Source: Sphingomonas faeni (lineage in GTDB: Bacteria; Pseudomonadota; Alphaproteobacteria; Sphingomonadales; Sphingomonadaceae). Taken from it: a stretch of DNA of 64,000 nt. Where the stretch lies: NCBI RefSeq assembly GCF_023195535.1, contig NZ_JALPNF010000004.1:1-64000 (forward strand). The letters run 5' to 3'. The translations under genes were made by a program, and so were the position numbers. This document shows, piece by piece, positions 42,970 to 51,528 of this stretch (position 1 is its first letter; every line of letters starts with the position of its first letter). The notes under the pieces were generated by a model that was given only the letters and a program-made list of their open reading frames with translations, ran no database searches and had not been told where the DNA came from.

Positions 42970-44175
42970 TCACGCCCCAACCGGCAGATCCCGGAACGCC
43001 TGATCCTTGTCCACCCGGATTTCGCCGGGGAGGCCGAGGACGCGTTCGGCGATGATGTTCTTGAGGATTTCGTCGGTGCCGCCGGCGATGCGCAGGCCGG
43101 GGGCCCACATCGTCGCGGCGTGGAAGGCGCCCTTCAGCGGGGTCAGCGCGGGGTCGGCGATGATGCCGTATTGATCGCCTGCCTCGACCGCGGTGTTGCC
43201 GATCGCCTGCAACTGGTTGGCGGCGACGATCTTGCCGATCGAGCTTTCGGGGCCGGGCACTTGACCTTTCGACAGTGCGGTGATCGTCCGCATCCGGGTG
43301 TTGCGCAGGCCCTCAGATTGCACCCACCAGTCGGCGAGCGTCTGGCGAAACGCGGCGTCTTTCAGCAGCGGGCCGTCTGCGCCGTTGGCCTGGGCGGCGA
43401 AGGCGAGGATATCCTCGGGGCCGACGCCGCCGCTCGTGCCGATCGCGAGACGCTCGTTCATCAGCGTGAACAGCGCGACTTTCCAGCCGCCGTCGACCGG
43501 CCCGAGGCGTTGCGCGTCGGAGATGCGGACGTCCTCGAACCACACTTCGTTGAAACTCGAACCGCCGGACATCTGGTGGATCGGGCGGATCTCGATCCCG
43601 GGCGCCTTCAGGTCGAGCCAGAACATCGTCAGGCCCTGATGCTTGGGGACGTCGGGGTTGGTGCGGACGAGGACGATGCCATAGTCGCTGTAATGCGCGC
43701 CCGAGGTCCAGACCTTCTGGCCGTTGATCACCCAGTCGTCGCCGTCTCGCACCGCGCGCGTGCGGATCGCGGCGACGTCGGAGCCGCCGGCGGGTTCGGA
43801 GAAGAGCTGCGACCAGATCTCGTCGCCGCGCACCGCGGGGCTGACGAAGCGGTGCTTGGTCGCGTCGTCGGCATAGGCCATCACGGTCGGCACGCACATC
43901 CCGAGCCCGATCGTGAAATAGCTGCCATCGACCGCGTGTTTCGCCTCTTCCTGGCCGAAGATCACGCTTTCGATCGGCGTGCCACCGCCGCCGCCCCATT
44001 CCTGCGGCCAGGTGATGCAGGCGTATCCGCCCGCCGCCTTACGCGCCTGCCAAGCCTTCGCCTTGGCCATGTCGTCGGGGTAGTGGCCGGCGTCGTGCTC
44101 GGCGATGTTCGCGTCGAGCCACGCGCGCGCGGCGGCGCGATAGGTGGCTTCGGCGTCGCTGTCCTTGAAGTCCAT
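42970..44175 (-). CDS. Acyl-CoA dehydrogenase (about 400 aa)
   Basis: A 401-residue FAD flavoprotein introducing the alpha-beta double bond into acyl-CoA. Visible: ITWPQEWGGGGGTPIESVIF, the flavin/substrate loop QLFSEPAGGSDVAAIRTRA, VINGQKVWTSGAHYSDYGI, and the C-terminal QAIGNTAVEAGDQYG and RIAGGTDEILKNIIAERVLG with the family ending. The EILKNIIAERVLGLP end is typical of members active on large CoA esters. Start ATG 44175. Immediately follows a second, more divergent ACAD; such adjacent pairs often form alpha2beta2 enzymes, as in steroid side-chain degradation. Confidence 0.9.
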   Translation of the reverse strand: MDFKDSDAEATYRAAARAWLDANIAEHDAGHYPDDMAKAKAWQARKAAGGYACITWPQEWGGGGGTPIESVIFGQEEAKHAVDGSYFTIGLGMCVPTVMAYADDATKHRFVSPAVRGDEIWSQLFSEPAGGSDVAAIRTRAVRDGDDWVINGQKVWTSGAHYSDYGIVLVRTNPDVPKHQGLTMFWLDLKAPGIEIRPIHQMSGGSSFNEVWFEDVRISDAQRLGPVDGGWKVALFTLMNERLAIGTSGGVGPEDILAFAAQANGADGPLLKDAAFRQTLADWWVQSEGLRNTRMRTITALSKGQVPGPESSIGKIVAANQLQAIGNTAVEAGDQYGIIADPALTPLKGAFHAATMWAPGLRIAGGTDEILKNIIAERVLGLPGEIRVDKDQAFRDLPVGA

Positions 44176-44198
44176 GATCGTCCTTTCAGGCGGCCCAG

Positions 44199-45296
44199 CT
44201 AGGCGGCGTTGCGCATTTCGAGTTGGCCGACGAGGCGTTCGCGCCACGCGGCGGGGCTGCCGGCGACGAGCGCGAGCTGGCGCGAGCGGCGGTAATGGAG
44301 GTGGCAGTCGGACTCCCAGGTGAAGCCCATTCCGCCATGCGTCTGGATGTTCTCCTTCGACGCGAACCAATAGGCGTCGGACGCGGCAACGCGCGCGGTG
44401 GCGGCGGCGAGCGGCAGTTCGGCGGCGCCTGCATTGAGCGCCCACGCGCCGTAATAGGCGTTCGAGCGCGCGAGTTCGTTCTTGACGTACATGTCGGCGA
44501 GCTTGTGCTTGATCGCCTGGTACCCGCCGATCTGGCGGCCGAACGCGTAGCGATCGAGCGCATAGCCCTTTGCCATATCGAGACAGCAATCCGCGCCGCC
44601 CAGTTGTTCGAATGCGAGGAGGACGGCCGCGCGATCGAACACCGCCTGCATCGCGGCGATGCCGTCGTCGGTGCCGAGCCTTTCGCAAGGCGCGTCGGTG
44701 AAGGTGAGGCGAGCGGCGCTGCGGGTCGGGTCGAGGGTTTCGAGGACTTCTGTGGTAACGCCCGCGCCCTGCTCGACTAGGTAGAGGCCGTCGCGCGCGA
44801 GGACGACGATCAGGTCGGCGACGTCGCCGTCGGTGACGGGGATCTTCTCGCCGGTAAGTGTGCCGCCGGAGACGGTGGTGCGGACCGAGCGTGCGGTGAC
44901 CGGGCCGGCACCTTCCGACGTCGCGAACGCGCCAATGACGTCGCCCGCCGCGATCCTCGGCAACCATCGGACTTTCTGGGTGTCGCTGCCGTAGAGCATC
45001 AGCGCTTCGGCGACGAAATAGACGGTCGAGGCGAACGGGATCGGCGCGCAGGCTCGCCCCAGTTCCTCGGCAATCGCGCAAAGTTCGATATGGCCGAGGC
45101 CTAGCCCGCCGAACTCCTCGGGGATCGCCGCGCCGAGCCAGCCTTGCGCGGCCACCGCTTTCCAGAGCGTCGCGTCATAGGCTTTGGCGGGATCGTCGAG
45201 AACTGCGCGGACGCGGTCGCTGCCGCAATGCGCGCCGAGGAACTTGCGTGCTTCGTCCTTGAGGAATTTCTGGTCGTCGGAATAATCGAAGTTCAT
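44199..45296 (-). CDS. Second acyl-CoA dehydrogenase subunit (about 365 aa)
   Basis: A 365-residue acyl-CoA dehydrogenase-like protein. N-terminal helical domain (DDQKFLKDEARKFLGAHC, GWLGAAIPEEFGGLGLGHIE), middle beta domain with GAFATSEGAGPVTARSV, and C-terminal AFGRQIGGYQAIKHKLADMY with HGGMGFTWESDCHLHYRRSR. The FGR..G..QAIKH motif (flavin contact) is kept, but the middle domain is shorter than in classical ACADs. Start ATG 45296 with AAGGAG upstream, overlapping the ligase stop (ATGA). Probable partner of the 401-residue dehydrogenase downstream. Confidence 0.88.
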   Translation of the reverse strand: MNFDYSDDQKFLKDEARKFLGAHCGSDRVRAVLDDPAKAYDATLWKAVAAQGWLGAAIPEEFGGLGLGHIELCAIAEELGRACAPIPFASTVYFVAEALMLYGSDTQKVRWLPRIAAGDVIGAFATSEGAGPVTARSVRTTVSGGTLTGEKIPVTDGDVADLIVVLARDGLYLVEQGAGVTTEVLETLDPTRSAARLTFTDAPCERLGTDDGIAAMQAVFDRAAVLLAFEQLGGADCCLDMAKGYALDRYAFGRQIGGYQAIKHKLADMYVKNELARSNAYYGAWALNAGAAELPLAAATARVAASDAYWFASKENIQTHGGMGFTWESDCHLHYRRSRQLALVAGSPAAWRERLVGQLEMRNAA

Positions 45297-46831
45297 GCGG
45301 ACTCCTTCGAATGCGCCCAATATTCGTCGCGGAGCAGGCGCTTGTAGAGTTTCCCCGTCTCGTGCCGCGGCAGCGTCTCGCGGAAGTCGATCCGGCGCGG
45401 CGCTTTCACATGGCTGAGGTTCGCGCGGGCGAAAGCGCTGAGCTCGGCCGCCAGTTGCGTGCGGTCTTCGGTTGGGTCGGCGGGGCAGATTATCGCCACC
45501 ACCTGCTCACCCATCTCGTCGTCCGGCGCGCCGATCACCGCGACGTCGGCGACCTTCGGGTGCGTGACGAGCAAATTCTCGATCTCGGCGGGATAGATGT
45601 TCACGCCGCCCGAGATGATCATGAAGCTCTTGCGGTCGGTGAGGTAGAGATAGCCCTCCTCGTCGAGCCACCCGACGTCGCCGAGCGTCGTCCAGCCATG
45701 TGCGTTGGCGGCTTCCGCGGTCTTGGCGGGATCGTTGTGATATTCGAACCCGCCGCCGCCCGCGAAATAGACGTCGCCTTCCGCACGCGGTGGCAACGCG
45801 TTGCCATCCTCGTCGCAGATCATCGTCTGCGCGGTCAGGTTGCGGCCGACCGAGCCCTTGTGCGTCAGCCACTCCGTGCTGGAGATTGCGCAGAACCCGT
45901 TGCCTTCGGTGCCGGCGTAATATTCGCCGATGATCGGGCCCCACCAGTCGATCATCGCCTGCTTGACCGGGAGCGGGCAGGGGGCTGCGGCGTGCCACAC
46001 CGCTTTCAGCGACGATACGTCGTAGCGGGCGCGGACTTCGGTCGGCAGTTTGAGCAGGCGGATGAAGTGCGTCGGCACCCATTGCGCATGCGTGACGTGG
46101 AACCGTTCGATGGCGGCGAGCGCGGCTTCGGGGTCGAAATGCTCCATCACGACGACGGTGCCGCCGACCTGGTGCACCGCCATCGACCAGCGCAACGGCG
46201 CGGCGTGATAGAGCGGCGCGGGCGAGAGATAGACCATCTCGGGCGTGAACCCGTACAGTCCCTTGCCGAGCATCACGAGCGGCGAGACGTTGGTCCCGAA
46301 CGGCTCTTCCGACAGTGCGTGCTTGACGCCCTTGGGCTTGCCGGTGGTGCCCGACGAATAGAGCAGGATGCCGCCGGGTGAAGGGTCGGCAATCGGCGTG
46401 GCCGGCTTCGCGTCGCGCGCGGCTTCGTAAGACGCGTACCCGTCGATCGCGCCGTCGACGACGTACCGCCGGACGTCGTCGAGCATCGGTACCAGCGCCG
46501 CTGCGACCTCCGCGCATCCCTTGCTCACGATCAGCACACGGCAATCGCCGTCGCGGATGATGTACGCCGCCTCGCTCGCGGTCAGTTTCGAGGAGAGGCA
46601 GGTGCAATAGACGCCGGTCCGCTCGGCCGCCCACATCACCTCCAGATAGCGCGGCGAATTGTCCATCAGCACCGCAATGCCGTCGCCGCGCTTCAGGCCG
46701 AGCGAGCGGAGCAGATGCGCGCCCTCGTTCGCGCGGACGTCGAGTTCGCGATACGTCACCGTCTCACCCGTCGCCGCCATGATGTAGGCGGGTTTGTCGG
46801 GCGTCGTCAGCGCGTGCGCGACGGGGTGCAT
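45293..46831 (-). CDS. Acyl-CoA synthetase (AMP-forming)
   Basis: A 512-residue ANL-family ligase that activates a carboxylic acid with ATP and CoA. Motifs: P-loop-like LLYSSGTTGKPKGVKHA, LYHAAPLRWS, EYYAGTEGNGFCAIS (A5), YLTDRKSFMIISGGVNIYP (A7-A8 hinge) and the C-terminal catalytic lysine region PRHETGKLYKRLLRD. The pattern resembles FadD-type ligases for bulky substrates rather than acetate or standard fatty acids. Start ATG 46831 overlaps the thiolase stop by one base (TGATG). Third step partner in a thiolase-ligase-ACAD-ACAD operon. Confidence 0.9.
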   Translation of the reverse strand: MHPVAHALTTPDKPAYIMAATGETVTYRELDVRANEGAHLLRSLGLKRGDGIAVLMDNSPRYLEVMWAAERTGVYCTCLSSKLTASEAAYIIRDGDCRVLIVSKGCAEVAAALVPMLDDVRRYVVDGAIDGYASYEAARDAKPATPIADPSPGGILLYSSGTTGKPKGVKHALSEEPFGTNVSPLVMLGKGLYGFTPEMVYLSPAPLYHAAPLRWSMAVHQVGGTVVVMEHFDPEAALAAIERFHVTHAQWVPTHFIRLLKLPTEVRARYDVSSLKAVWHAAAPCPLPVKQAMIDWWGPIIGEYYAGTEGNGFCAISSTEWLTHKGSVGRNLTAQTMICDEDGNALPPRAEGDVYFAGGGGFEYHNDPAKTAEAANAHGWTTLGDVGWLDEEGYLYLTDRKSFMIISGGVNIYPAEIENLLVTHPKVADVAVIGAPDDEMGEQVVAIICPADPTEDRTQLAAELSAFARANLSHVKAPRRIDFRETLPRHETGKLYKRLLRDEYWAHSKESA

Positions 46832-48084
46832 CAGACGCGCTCGATGATGATCGCCGGCGCCATCCCGCCGCCCGCGCACATCGTCACGAGCCCGCGCTTC
46901 AGGTCGCGGCGTTCGAGCTCGTCCAGGATCGTGCCGATCAGGATCGCGCCGGTCGCGCCGATCGGATGGCCCAGCGCGATCGAGCCGCCATTGACGTTCA
47001 CCTTGTCGCGGTCGAGCTTCAGGTCGCGGATGAACTTCTCGGCGACCACGGCGAACGCCTCGTTGATCTCCCACAGGTCGATGTCGTCGACCGTCAGCCC
47101 GGCCTTCGCCAGCACCTTCCGCGCCGCGGGGACGGGGGCGTTGAGCATCAGCGTCGGATCGTCGCCCATGTTCGCCATCGCGACGATCCGCGCACGGGGT
47201 TTCAGCCCGTGCTTGGCGGCGTACTCAGCGCTGGCGAGCAGGATCGCGGCGGCGCCATCGACTACACCGGAGGAATTGCCGGCGTGATGGACGTGCTTGA
47301 TATCGACGTCGGGATAGCGGCGGTTGATCTGCTTCCGATACGTGGTGCCCTTGTCGTCGAGCGGCACGTCGGCGATCCCGGCGAACGAGGGGCGCAGTGC
47401 GGCGAGGCCCTCGGCGGTGGTGTCGGGGCGCGGATATTCGTCTTTCTCCAGCACCAATGCGCCGGTGGCATCGGTGACGGGGACGAGGCTGCGATCGAAC
47501 CGCCCTTCGGCGATCGCCACCGCGGCGCGGCGCTGGCTTTCGAGCCCGAGCGCTTCGAGCGTTTCGCGGTCGATCCCCTCGATGCTGGCGATCGCATCGG
47601 CGCAGATGCCCTGGTTCGACTGCGGATGCGCGGCGTCGAGCCTGGCGTTGCCCGAGCCGATCCCGAGCGGCCGCTTGCCCGCCGCCATGTCGTCCTGCAT
47701 CATCGTCGTGGTGAGCGACATCATCTCGGTCCCGCCGGCGATGACGAGGTCTTCCATCCCGCTCATGATCTGCGCCGCCGCGAAGTTCACCGCGGTGATC
47801 CCGCCGCCGCAGAACCGGTCGAGCGTCGTCCCGCTCGCCTTGACGTCATAGCCCGCATCGAGCGCGGCCATCCGCCCGAGATCGCCGCTTTGCTCGCCAC
47901 GCTGCGTCGAGGTCGACCAGATGATGTCGTCGACATCGGCGGTATCGAGCTTGTTTCGCTCGGCAATTGCCTTGAGAACGGTCGCGGCGAGATGTTGCGG
48001 GTGCATGTGCGCGAGCGCGCCCTTGCCCGTCTTGCCGATCCCGCGCGGGGTACGGACGGCGTCGATGATCAATGCCTCGGCCAC
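46831..48084 (-). CDS. Acetyl-CoA acetyltransferase (thiolase)
   Basis: A 417-residue thiolase carrying out the last, cleaving step of beta-oxidation (or the reverse condensation). Nucleophile Cys92 in LDRFCGGGITAVN, NEAFAVVAEKF, catalytic His in GGSIALGHPIGATG and second Cys in TMCAGGGMAPAI. Length agrees with FadA-type enzymes. Start: GTG 48084 with AGGAGAG upstream. First gene of the minus-strand operon; its promoter region (48085-48174) is shared with the divergent tetR-type gene and holds the AAC-N4-GTT motif. Confidence 0.93.
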   Translation of the reverse strand: MAEALIIDAVRTPRGIGKTGKGALAHMHPQHLAATVLKAIAERNKLDTADVDDIIWSTSTQRGEQSGDLGRMAALDAGYDVKASGTTLDRFCGGGITAVNFAAAQIMSGMEDLVIAGGTEMMSLTTTMMQDDMAAGKRPLGIGSGNARLDAAHPQSNQGICADAIASIEGIDRETLEALGLESQRRAAVAIAEGRFDRSLVPVTDATGALVLEKDEYPRPDTTAEGLAALRPSFAGIADVPLDDKGTTYRKQINRRYPDVDIKHVHHAGNSSGVVDGAAAILLASAEYAAKHGLKPRARIVAMANMGDDPTLMLNAPVPAARKVLAKAGLTVDDIDLWEINEAFAVVAEKFIRDLKLDRDKVNVNGGSIALGHPIGATGAILIGTILDELERRDLKRGLVTMCAGGGMAPAIIIERV

Positions 48085-48164
48085 ACTCTCTCTCCTGTTA
48101 CACCCGCCGCTTTGGTGCGGTCGTGGTGCCTGATGCCGGATTGCGTCCGGCTTCGTTCCGACGT

Positions 48165-48177
48165 AACATTCGTTATG
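48165..48177. promoter_or_regulatory. Candidate TetR operator AACATTCGTTATG (copy 1)
   Basis: TAAC-ATTC-GTTA is an inverted repeat in the 90-bp divergent region between thiolase and tetR genes. The 13-mer AACATTCGTTATG recurs with one change (AACATTAGTTATG) at 51468 in the divergent SDR/P450 region. PsrA-type fatty-acid regulators of the TetR family bind sites with a comparable AAAC-N4-GTTT core. Assignment to the neighbouring TetR is inference. Confidence 0.6.
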
Positions 48178-48759
48178 GAGAGTGGCTTGTCAAGCACGGT
48201 ATCGATTGAACACGCCGTTGCACCCCGCGCGGATCTGGCGCCGCGCGACTGGCTGGAGATCGGGCAGGCGTTGCTAAAGAGCGGTGGTCTTCGCGCGCTG
48301 AAACTCCGCAGCCTCGCGCAGGCGGCGGGGGCGTCGACCGGCAGTTTCTATCACCATTTCAAGGATTTCGACGGCTATCACGCGGCGCTCGCATCGTATT
48401 TTGCGGAGGCGCAGATCGATCCGTTGCTGGCGTCGCTGACCGCATCGGACCTCGCGCCGGTCGAGCGGATCCGCGCGTTCGCCGAGCATGTCCGCGATCA
48501 CGACATGTCGCAGCTCGCGCTGGCGATGCGCGCCTGGGCGAAGAGCGATGCGCGCGCGGCGGCGGCGATCCGCGAGCATGACGACAAAGTGATGGCGTTC
48601 CTGGTCGAGCAACTAACCGCGCACGGATTCGATTCCGTCGAGGCGGGGATCCGCGGCTATGCGCTGCTGGCAGTGGGCTTGAGCGAGGTGCATCCGGTCG
48701 AAGGGCTCGATCGCGGCGTGCTGCGGAACGGGTTGCTTACGCTGCTGTGCGAGCGCTAG
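48175..48759 (+). CDS. TetR-family transcriptional regulator
   Basis: A 194-residue repressor. Helix-turn-helix LRSLAQAAGASTGSFYHHFK at the N-terminus, followed by an all-helical ligand domain (VERIRAFAEHVRDHDMSQLA, AIREHDDKVMAFLVEQL). Start uncertain: ATG 48175 has no ribosome binding site and lies inside the operator-like motif; an in-frame TTG at 48187 has GGAG six bases upstream and would leave the operator outside the gene. Divergent from the thiolase operon, and 57 bases before the GMC oxidoreductase. An acyl-CoA effector is likely from context. Confidence 0.88.
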   Translation: MESGLSSTVSIEHAVAPRADLAPRDWLEIGQALLKSGGLRALKLRSLAQAAGASTGSFYHHFKDFDGYHAALASYFAEAQIDPLLASLTASDLAPVERIRAFAEHVRDHDMSQLALAMRAWAKSDARAAAAIREHDDKVMAFLVEQLTAHGFDSVEAGIRGYALLAVGLSEVHPVEGLDRGVLRNGLLTLLCER

Positions 48760-48816
48760 CGTATCGAGATAAGGCGACTCCGTAAAAAAGCGGAGCGTTA
48801 TGAGGAGGATGCGGGC

Positions 48817-50436
48817 ATGCAGACGTATGACTACGTAATTATCGGCGCGGGCTCGGCCGGCTGCGTGCTCGCCGCGCGCCTGACCGAGGATCCGGACGTG
48901 TCGGTGCTGCTGCTCGAGGCGGGTGGACGCAACGACGGCGTGCTGGTGCGGATGCCCGCGGGGGTCGGCGAACTCATCAAGAGCAAGAATGCGAGCAACT
49001 GGGGCTTTTCGACCGAGCCCGAGCCGCATCTCGACAACCGTCGCCTGTGGTGGCCGCGCGGCAAGGGGCTGGGCGGGAGCTCGTCGATCAACGGCATGAT
49101 CTACACGCGGGGTCATCCGCAGGATTACGACGAGTGGCGGCAGATGGGGCTGCCGGGCTGGTCGTTCGATGACGTGCTGCCGTATTTCAAGCGGCTCGAA
49201 GGGCATCATCGCGGCGAGTGCCCCTTGCACGGTGGCGCGGGCCCGCTGACGATCTCGGGCGGGGAGTCGGACAGCCCGTTCTACGACGCGCTGGTCGAGG
49301 CGGGGCGGCAGGCGGGCTATCCGGTCACCGAGGATTTCAACGGCGCGAGTCAGGAGGGCTTTGGCCGGTACGACCTGACGGTGGCCGATGGGAAGCGCTG
49401 GAGCACTGCGGCAGCGTATCTTCGGCCGGTGTTGTCGCGGCGTAACCTGACCTGCGTGACGGGCGCGCGGACGACGCGGATTCGGATCGACAAGGGGCGG
49501 GCGGTTGGTGTCGACTATGTGCTCGACAAGGGCGCGCGGGTGGAATCGGTGACGGCGACGCGCGAGGTGCTGTTGTGCGCGGGAGCGGTGCAATCGCCGC
49601 ACATCCTCCAGTTGTCGGGGATCGGCGATCCGGATCGACTGACCGCGGCCGGTGTGGGCGTGGTGCATGCGCTGCCCGGCGTCGGCGAGAATTTACAGGA
49701 TCATCTCGACGTCGTGATGAACTGGAAATCGCGCGGGCTGCGCACCGGATACGCGATGACCAAGGGCGTCGGCATGATCGGCGTCGGGCTGAATTACCTG
49801 TTGCGCGGCAAGGGCGCGGGGCGGCAGCAGTTCCTCGAGGCGGGCGCGTTCGTGTCATCGCGCGAAGGTCTGTCGCGACCGGACGTGCAGATCCACGCGG
49901 TGCTGGCGATCATGCAGGATCACGGCAAGGTGAAGGCGACCGAGGACGGCTTCACGCTGCACCTCTGCCAGTTGCGGCCGGAAAGCCGGGGGCGGATCGG
50001 ACTACGCTCAGCCGATCCGTTCGCCGATCCGGTGATCGTCGCGAACTACCTCGCGACCGCGGAGGATCGCCGCGTCATGCGCGCATGCGTCGGCATAGGC
50101 CGCCACGTCGCGCGGCAGGCGGCGCTCGATCCGTACCGCGCCGGGGAATTGTCGCCGGGTGAGGATGTGCGGACTGACGACGAGATCGACGCCTGGGTCC
50201 GACGGACCGCGGAGACGATCTACCACCCGGTCGGCACCTGCAAGATGGGCACGGCTGACGACACCATGGCGGTGGTCGACGCGACGCTCGCGGTGCGCGG
50301 GTTGGAGGGCCTGCGGGTGGTGGACGCCTCGGTGATGCCGACGCTGATCGGCTCGAACACCAACGCGCCGACGATCATGATCGCGGAGAAGGCGGCGGAC
50401 ATGATCAAGGGGCGGCAATTGGCGCGCGCGGCCTAG
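48817..50436 (+). CDS. GMC family oxidoreductase (alcohol/choline dehydrogenase type)
   Basis: A 539-residue FAD enzyme. N-terminal GMC signatures: YVIIGAGSAGCVLAARL, WPRGKGLGGSSSINGMIYTR and GAVQSPHILQLSGIG. C-terminal active-site His in ETIYHPVGTCKMG and Asn in IGSNTNAPTIMIAEKAAD. It oxidises a primary or secondary alcohol to the aldehyde/ketone; AlkJ-like and PEG dehydrogenases of sphingomonads share this build. Start ATG 48817 with GAGGAGG upstream. Follows tetR, probably same transcript. With the nearby P450 and aldehyde dehydrogenase it could convert a terminal methyl to a carboxylic acid for the ligase. Confidence 0.92.
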   Translation: MQTYDYVIIGAGSAGCVLAARLTEDPDVSVLLLEAGGRNDGVLVRMPAGVGELIKSKNASNWGFSTEPEPHLDNRRLWWPRGKGLGGSSSINGMIYTRGHPQDYDEWRQMGLPGWSFDDVLPYFKRLEGHHRGECPLHGGAGPLTISGGESDSPFYDALVEAGRQAGYPVTEDFNGASQEGFGRYDLTVADGKRWSTAAAYLRPVLSRRNLTCVTGARTTRIRIDKGRAVGVDYVLDKGARVESVTATREVLLCAGAVQSPHILQLSGIGDPDRLTAAGVGVVHALPGVGENLQDHLDVVMNWKSRGLRTGYAMTKGVGMIGVGLNYLLRGKGAGRQQFLEAGAFVSSREGLSRPDVQIHAVLAIMQDHGKVKATEDGFTLHLCQLRPESRGRIGLRSADPFADPVIVANYLATAEDRRVMRACVGIGRHVARQAALDPYRAGELSPGEDVRTDDEIDAWVRRTAETIYHPVGTCKMGTADDTMAVVDATLAVRGLEGLRVVDASVMPTLIGSNTNAPTIMIAEKAADMIKGRQLARAA

Positions 50437-50453
50437 CACGGTCGGTATTTGTA

Positions 50454-50575
50454 TCCTCCCCCGCCAGGGGGAGGTGGCACCGCAGGTGACGGAGGGGGAG
50501 GACACGGAACAGGCGTTTCCTTTTCCTCCCCCTCCGTCTGGCAAGGGCCAGCCACCTCCCCCTGGCGGGGGAGGA
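50454..50575. repeat. 122-bp nested inverted-repeat element, copy 1
   Basis: Outer arms of 25 bp: TCCTCCCCCGCCAGGGGGAG... (50454-50478) and its exact inverse (50551-50575). Inner arms of 15 bp: GACGGAGGGGGAGGA (50488-50502) and TCCTCCCCCTCCGTC (50524-50538). A second copy lies at 57514-57637. Located between the convergent GMC and SDR genes. No coding capacity. Confidence 0.88.
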
Positions 50576-50643
50576 CAAGAACTTGACCGCCTAGCCGGCC
50601 CCATCCTCACTCATCGCCGTGGGAAAGGTGAGGGCGGATTAGA

Positions 50644-51423
50644 TCACCGAGGCGCCATCCGGATCGCGCCATCGAGCCGCACGTCCTCGCCGTTGAAATA
50701 CCCGCATTCGATCATCGTCAGCGCGAGTGCCGCAAACTCCTCCGGCCGCCCCAAGCGCTTGGGAAACGGCACCGACGCCGCCAGCGCATCGCGGACCTGC
50801 TGCGGCGCGGCGGCGAGCAGCGGCGTGTCGAAGATACCCGGCAGGATCGTGTTCACCCGTATCCCCTCGCTCATCAAATCCCGCGCGATCGGCAGGGTCA
50901 TCCCGACTACCCCCGCCTTCGACGCAGAATACGCGGCTTGCCCCATCTGGCCATCCTCGGCCGCAGCACTCGCCGTGTTGACGATCGCGCCGCGCTCGCC
51001 GTCCTCGCCGGGTTCCAGCGTCAGCATCCCCGCCGCCGACTTGGCGAGACAGCGGAACGTGCCGACCAGGTTGATCTGGATGATCCGGTCGAACGCATCG
51101 AGCGGGAAGTGCTTGATCGAACCGTCCTGCTTCGATCGCCCTGCCGTCTTCGCCGCATTGCCGGTCCCTGCGCAATTGACCAGGATCCGCTCTTGCCCAT
51201 GCGCCGCGCGTGCCGCCGCGAACCCCGCATCGACGCTGTCGTCGGATGTCACATCGACCTTGCAGAACACCCCGCCGATCTCCGCCGCCAGCGCTTCGCC
51301 CTTGTCCGCCTGAAGGTCGAAGATCGCCACCTTCACCCCCTTGGCGGCCAGCGCGCGCGCGGTCGCCGCGCCCAATCCCGACGCGCCGCCGGTCACCACG
51401 GCAGCACTGTTTGCGAGGTCCAT
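50644..51423 (-). CDS. SDR family oxidoreductase, HSD10-like (3-hydroxyacyl-CoA dehydrogenase type)
   Basis: A 259-residue short-chain dehydrogenase. Cofactor motif AAVVTGGASGLGAATARAL, Asp in AIFDLQADKG (NAD preference), LVNCAGTGNA, the catalytic Tyr/Lys in AAYSASKAGVVGM and the late ILPGIFDTPLL. The closest recognisable relatives are type-2 3-hydroxyacyl-CoA dehydrogenases (HSD17B10), which would supply the missing oxidation step between the ACADs and thiolase. Start ATG 51423 with AGGAGAG upstream. Divergent from the P450 gene with the shared AAC-N4-GTT motif between. Confidence 0.9.
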   Translation of the reverse strand: MDLANSAAVVTGGASGLGAATARALAAKGVKVAIFDLQADKGEALAAEIGGVFCKVDVTSDDSVDAGFAAARAAHGQERILVNCAGTGNAAKTAGRSKQDGSIKHFPLDAFDRIIQINLVGTFRCLAKSAAGMLTLEPGEDGERGAIVNTASAAAEDGQMGQAAYSASKAGVVGMTLPIARDLMSEGIRVNTILPGIFDTPLLAAAPQQVRDALAASVPFPKRLGRPEEFAALALTMIECGYFNGEDVRLDGAIRMAPR

Positions 51424-51467
51424 GCATCTCTCCTGTCAAAGCCCCGGGATCCGCGCCCCGGTTGCAG

Positions 51468-51480
51468 AACATTAGTTATG
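51468..51480. promoter_or_regulatory. Candidate TetR operator AACATTAGTTATG (copy 2)
   Basis: AAC-ATTA-GTT palindrome in the 105-bp divergent region between the SDR and P450 genes; 12 of 13 bases match the copy at 48165. Two such copies in two divergent promoters 3.3 kb apart are unlikely by chance and tie the SDR and P450 genes to the tetR/thiolase cluster. Confidence 0.6.
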
Positions 51481-51528
51481 CTCGTATTCGCAGCTTGCCA
51501 AGCCGGCATGTCGCACGGGGATCCGACG

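Noticed and set aside
48781..48805. CTCCG-TAAAAAAG-CGGAG hairpin after the TetR gene as terminator
   Set aside because: Only a 5-bp stem with an 8-base AT loop and no T-run; the GMC gene follows closely and is probably cotranscribed.
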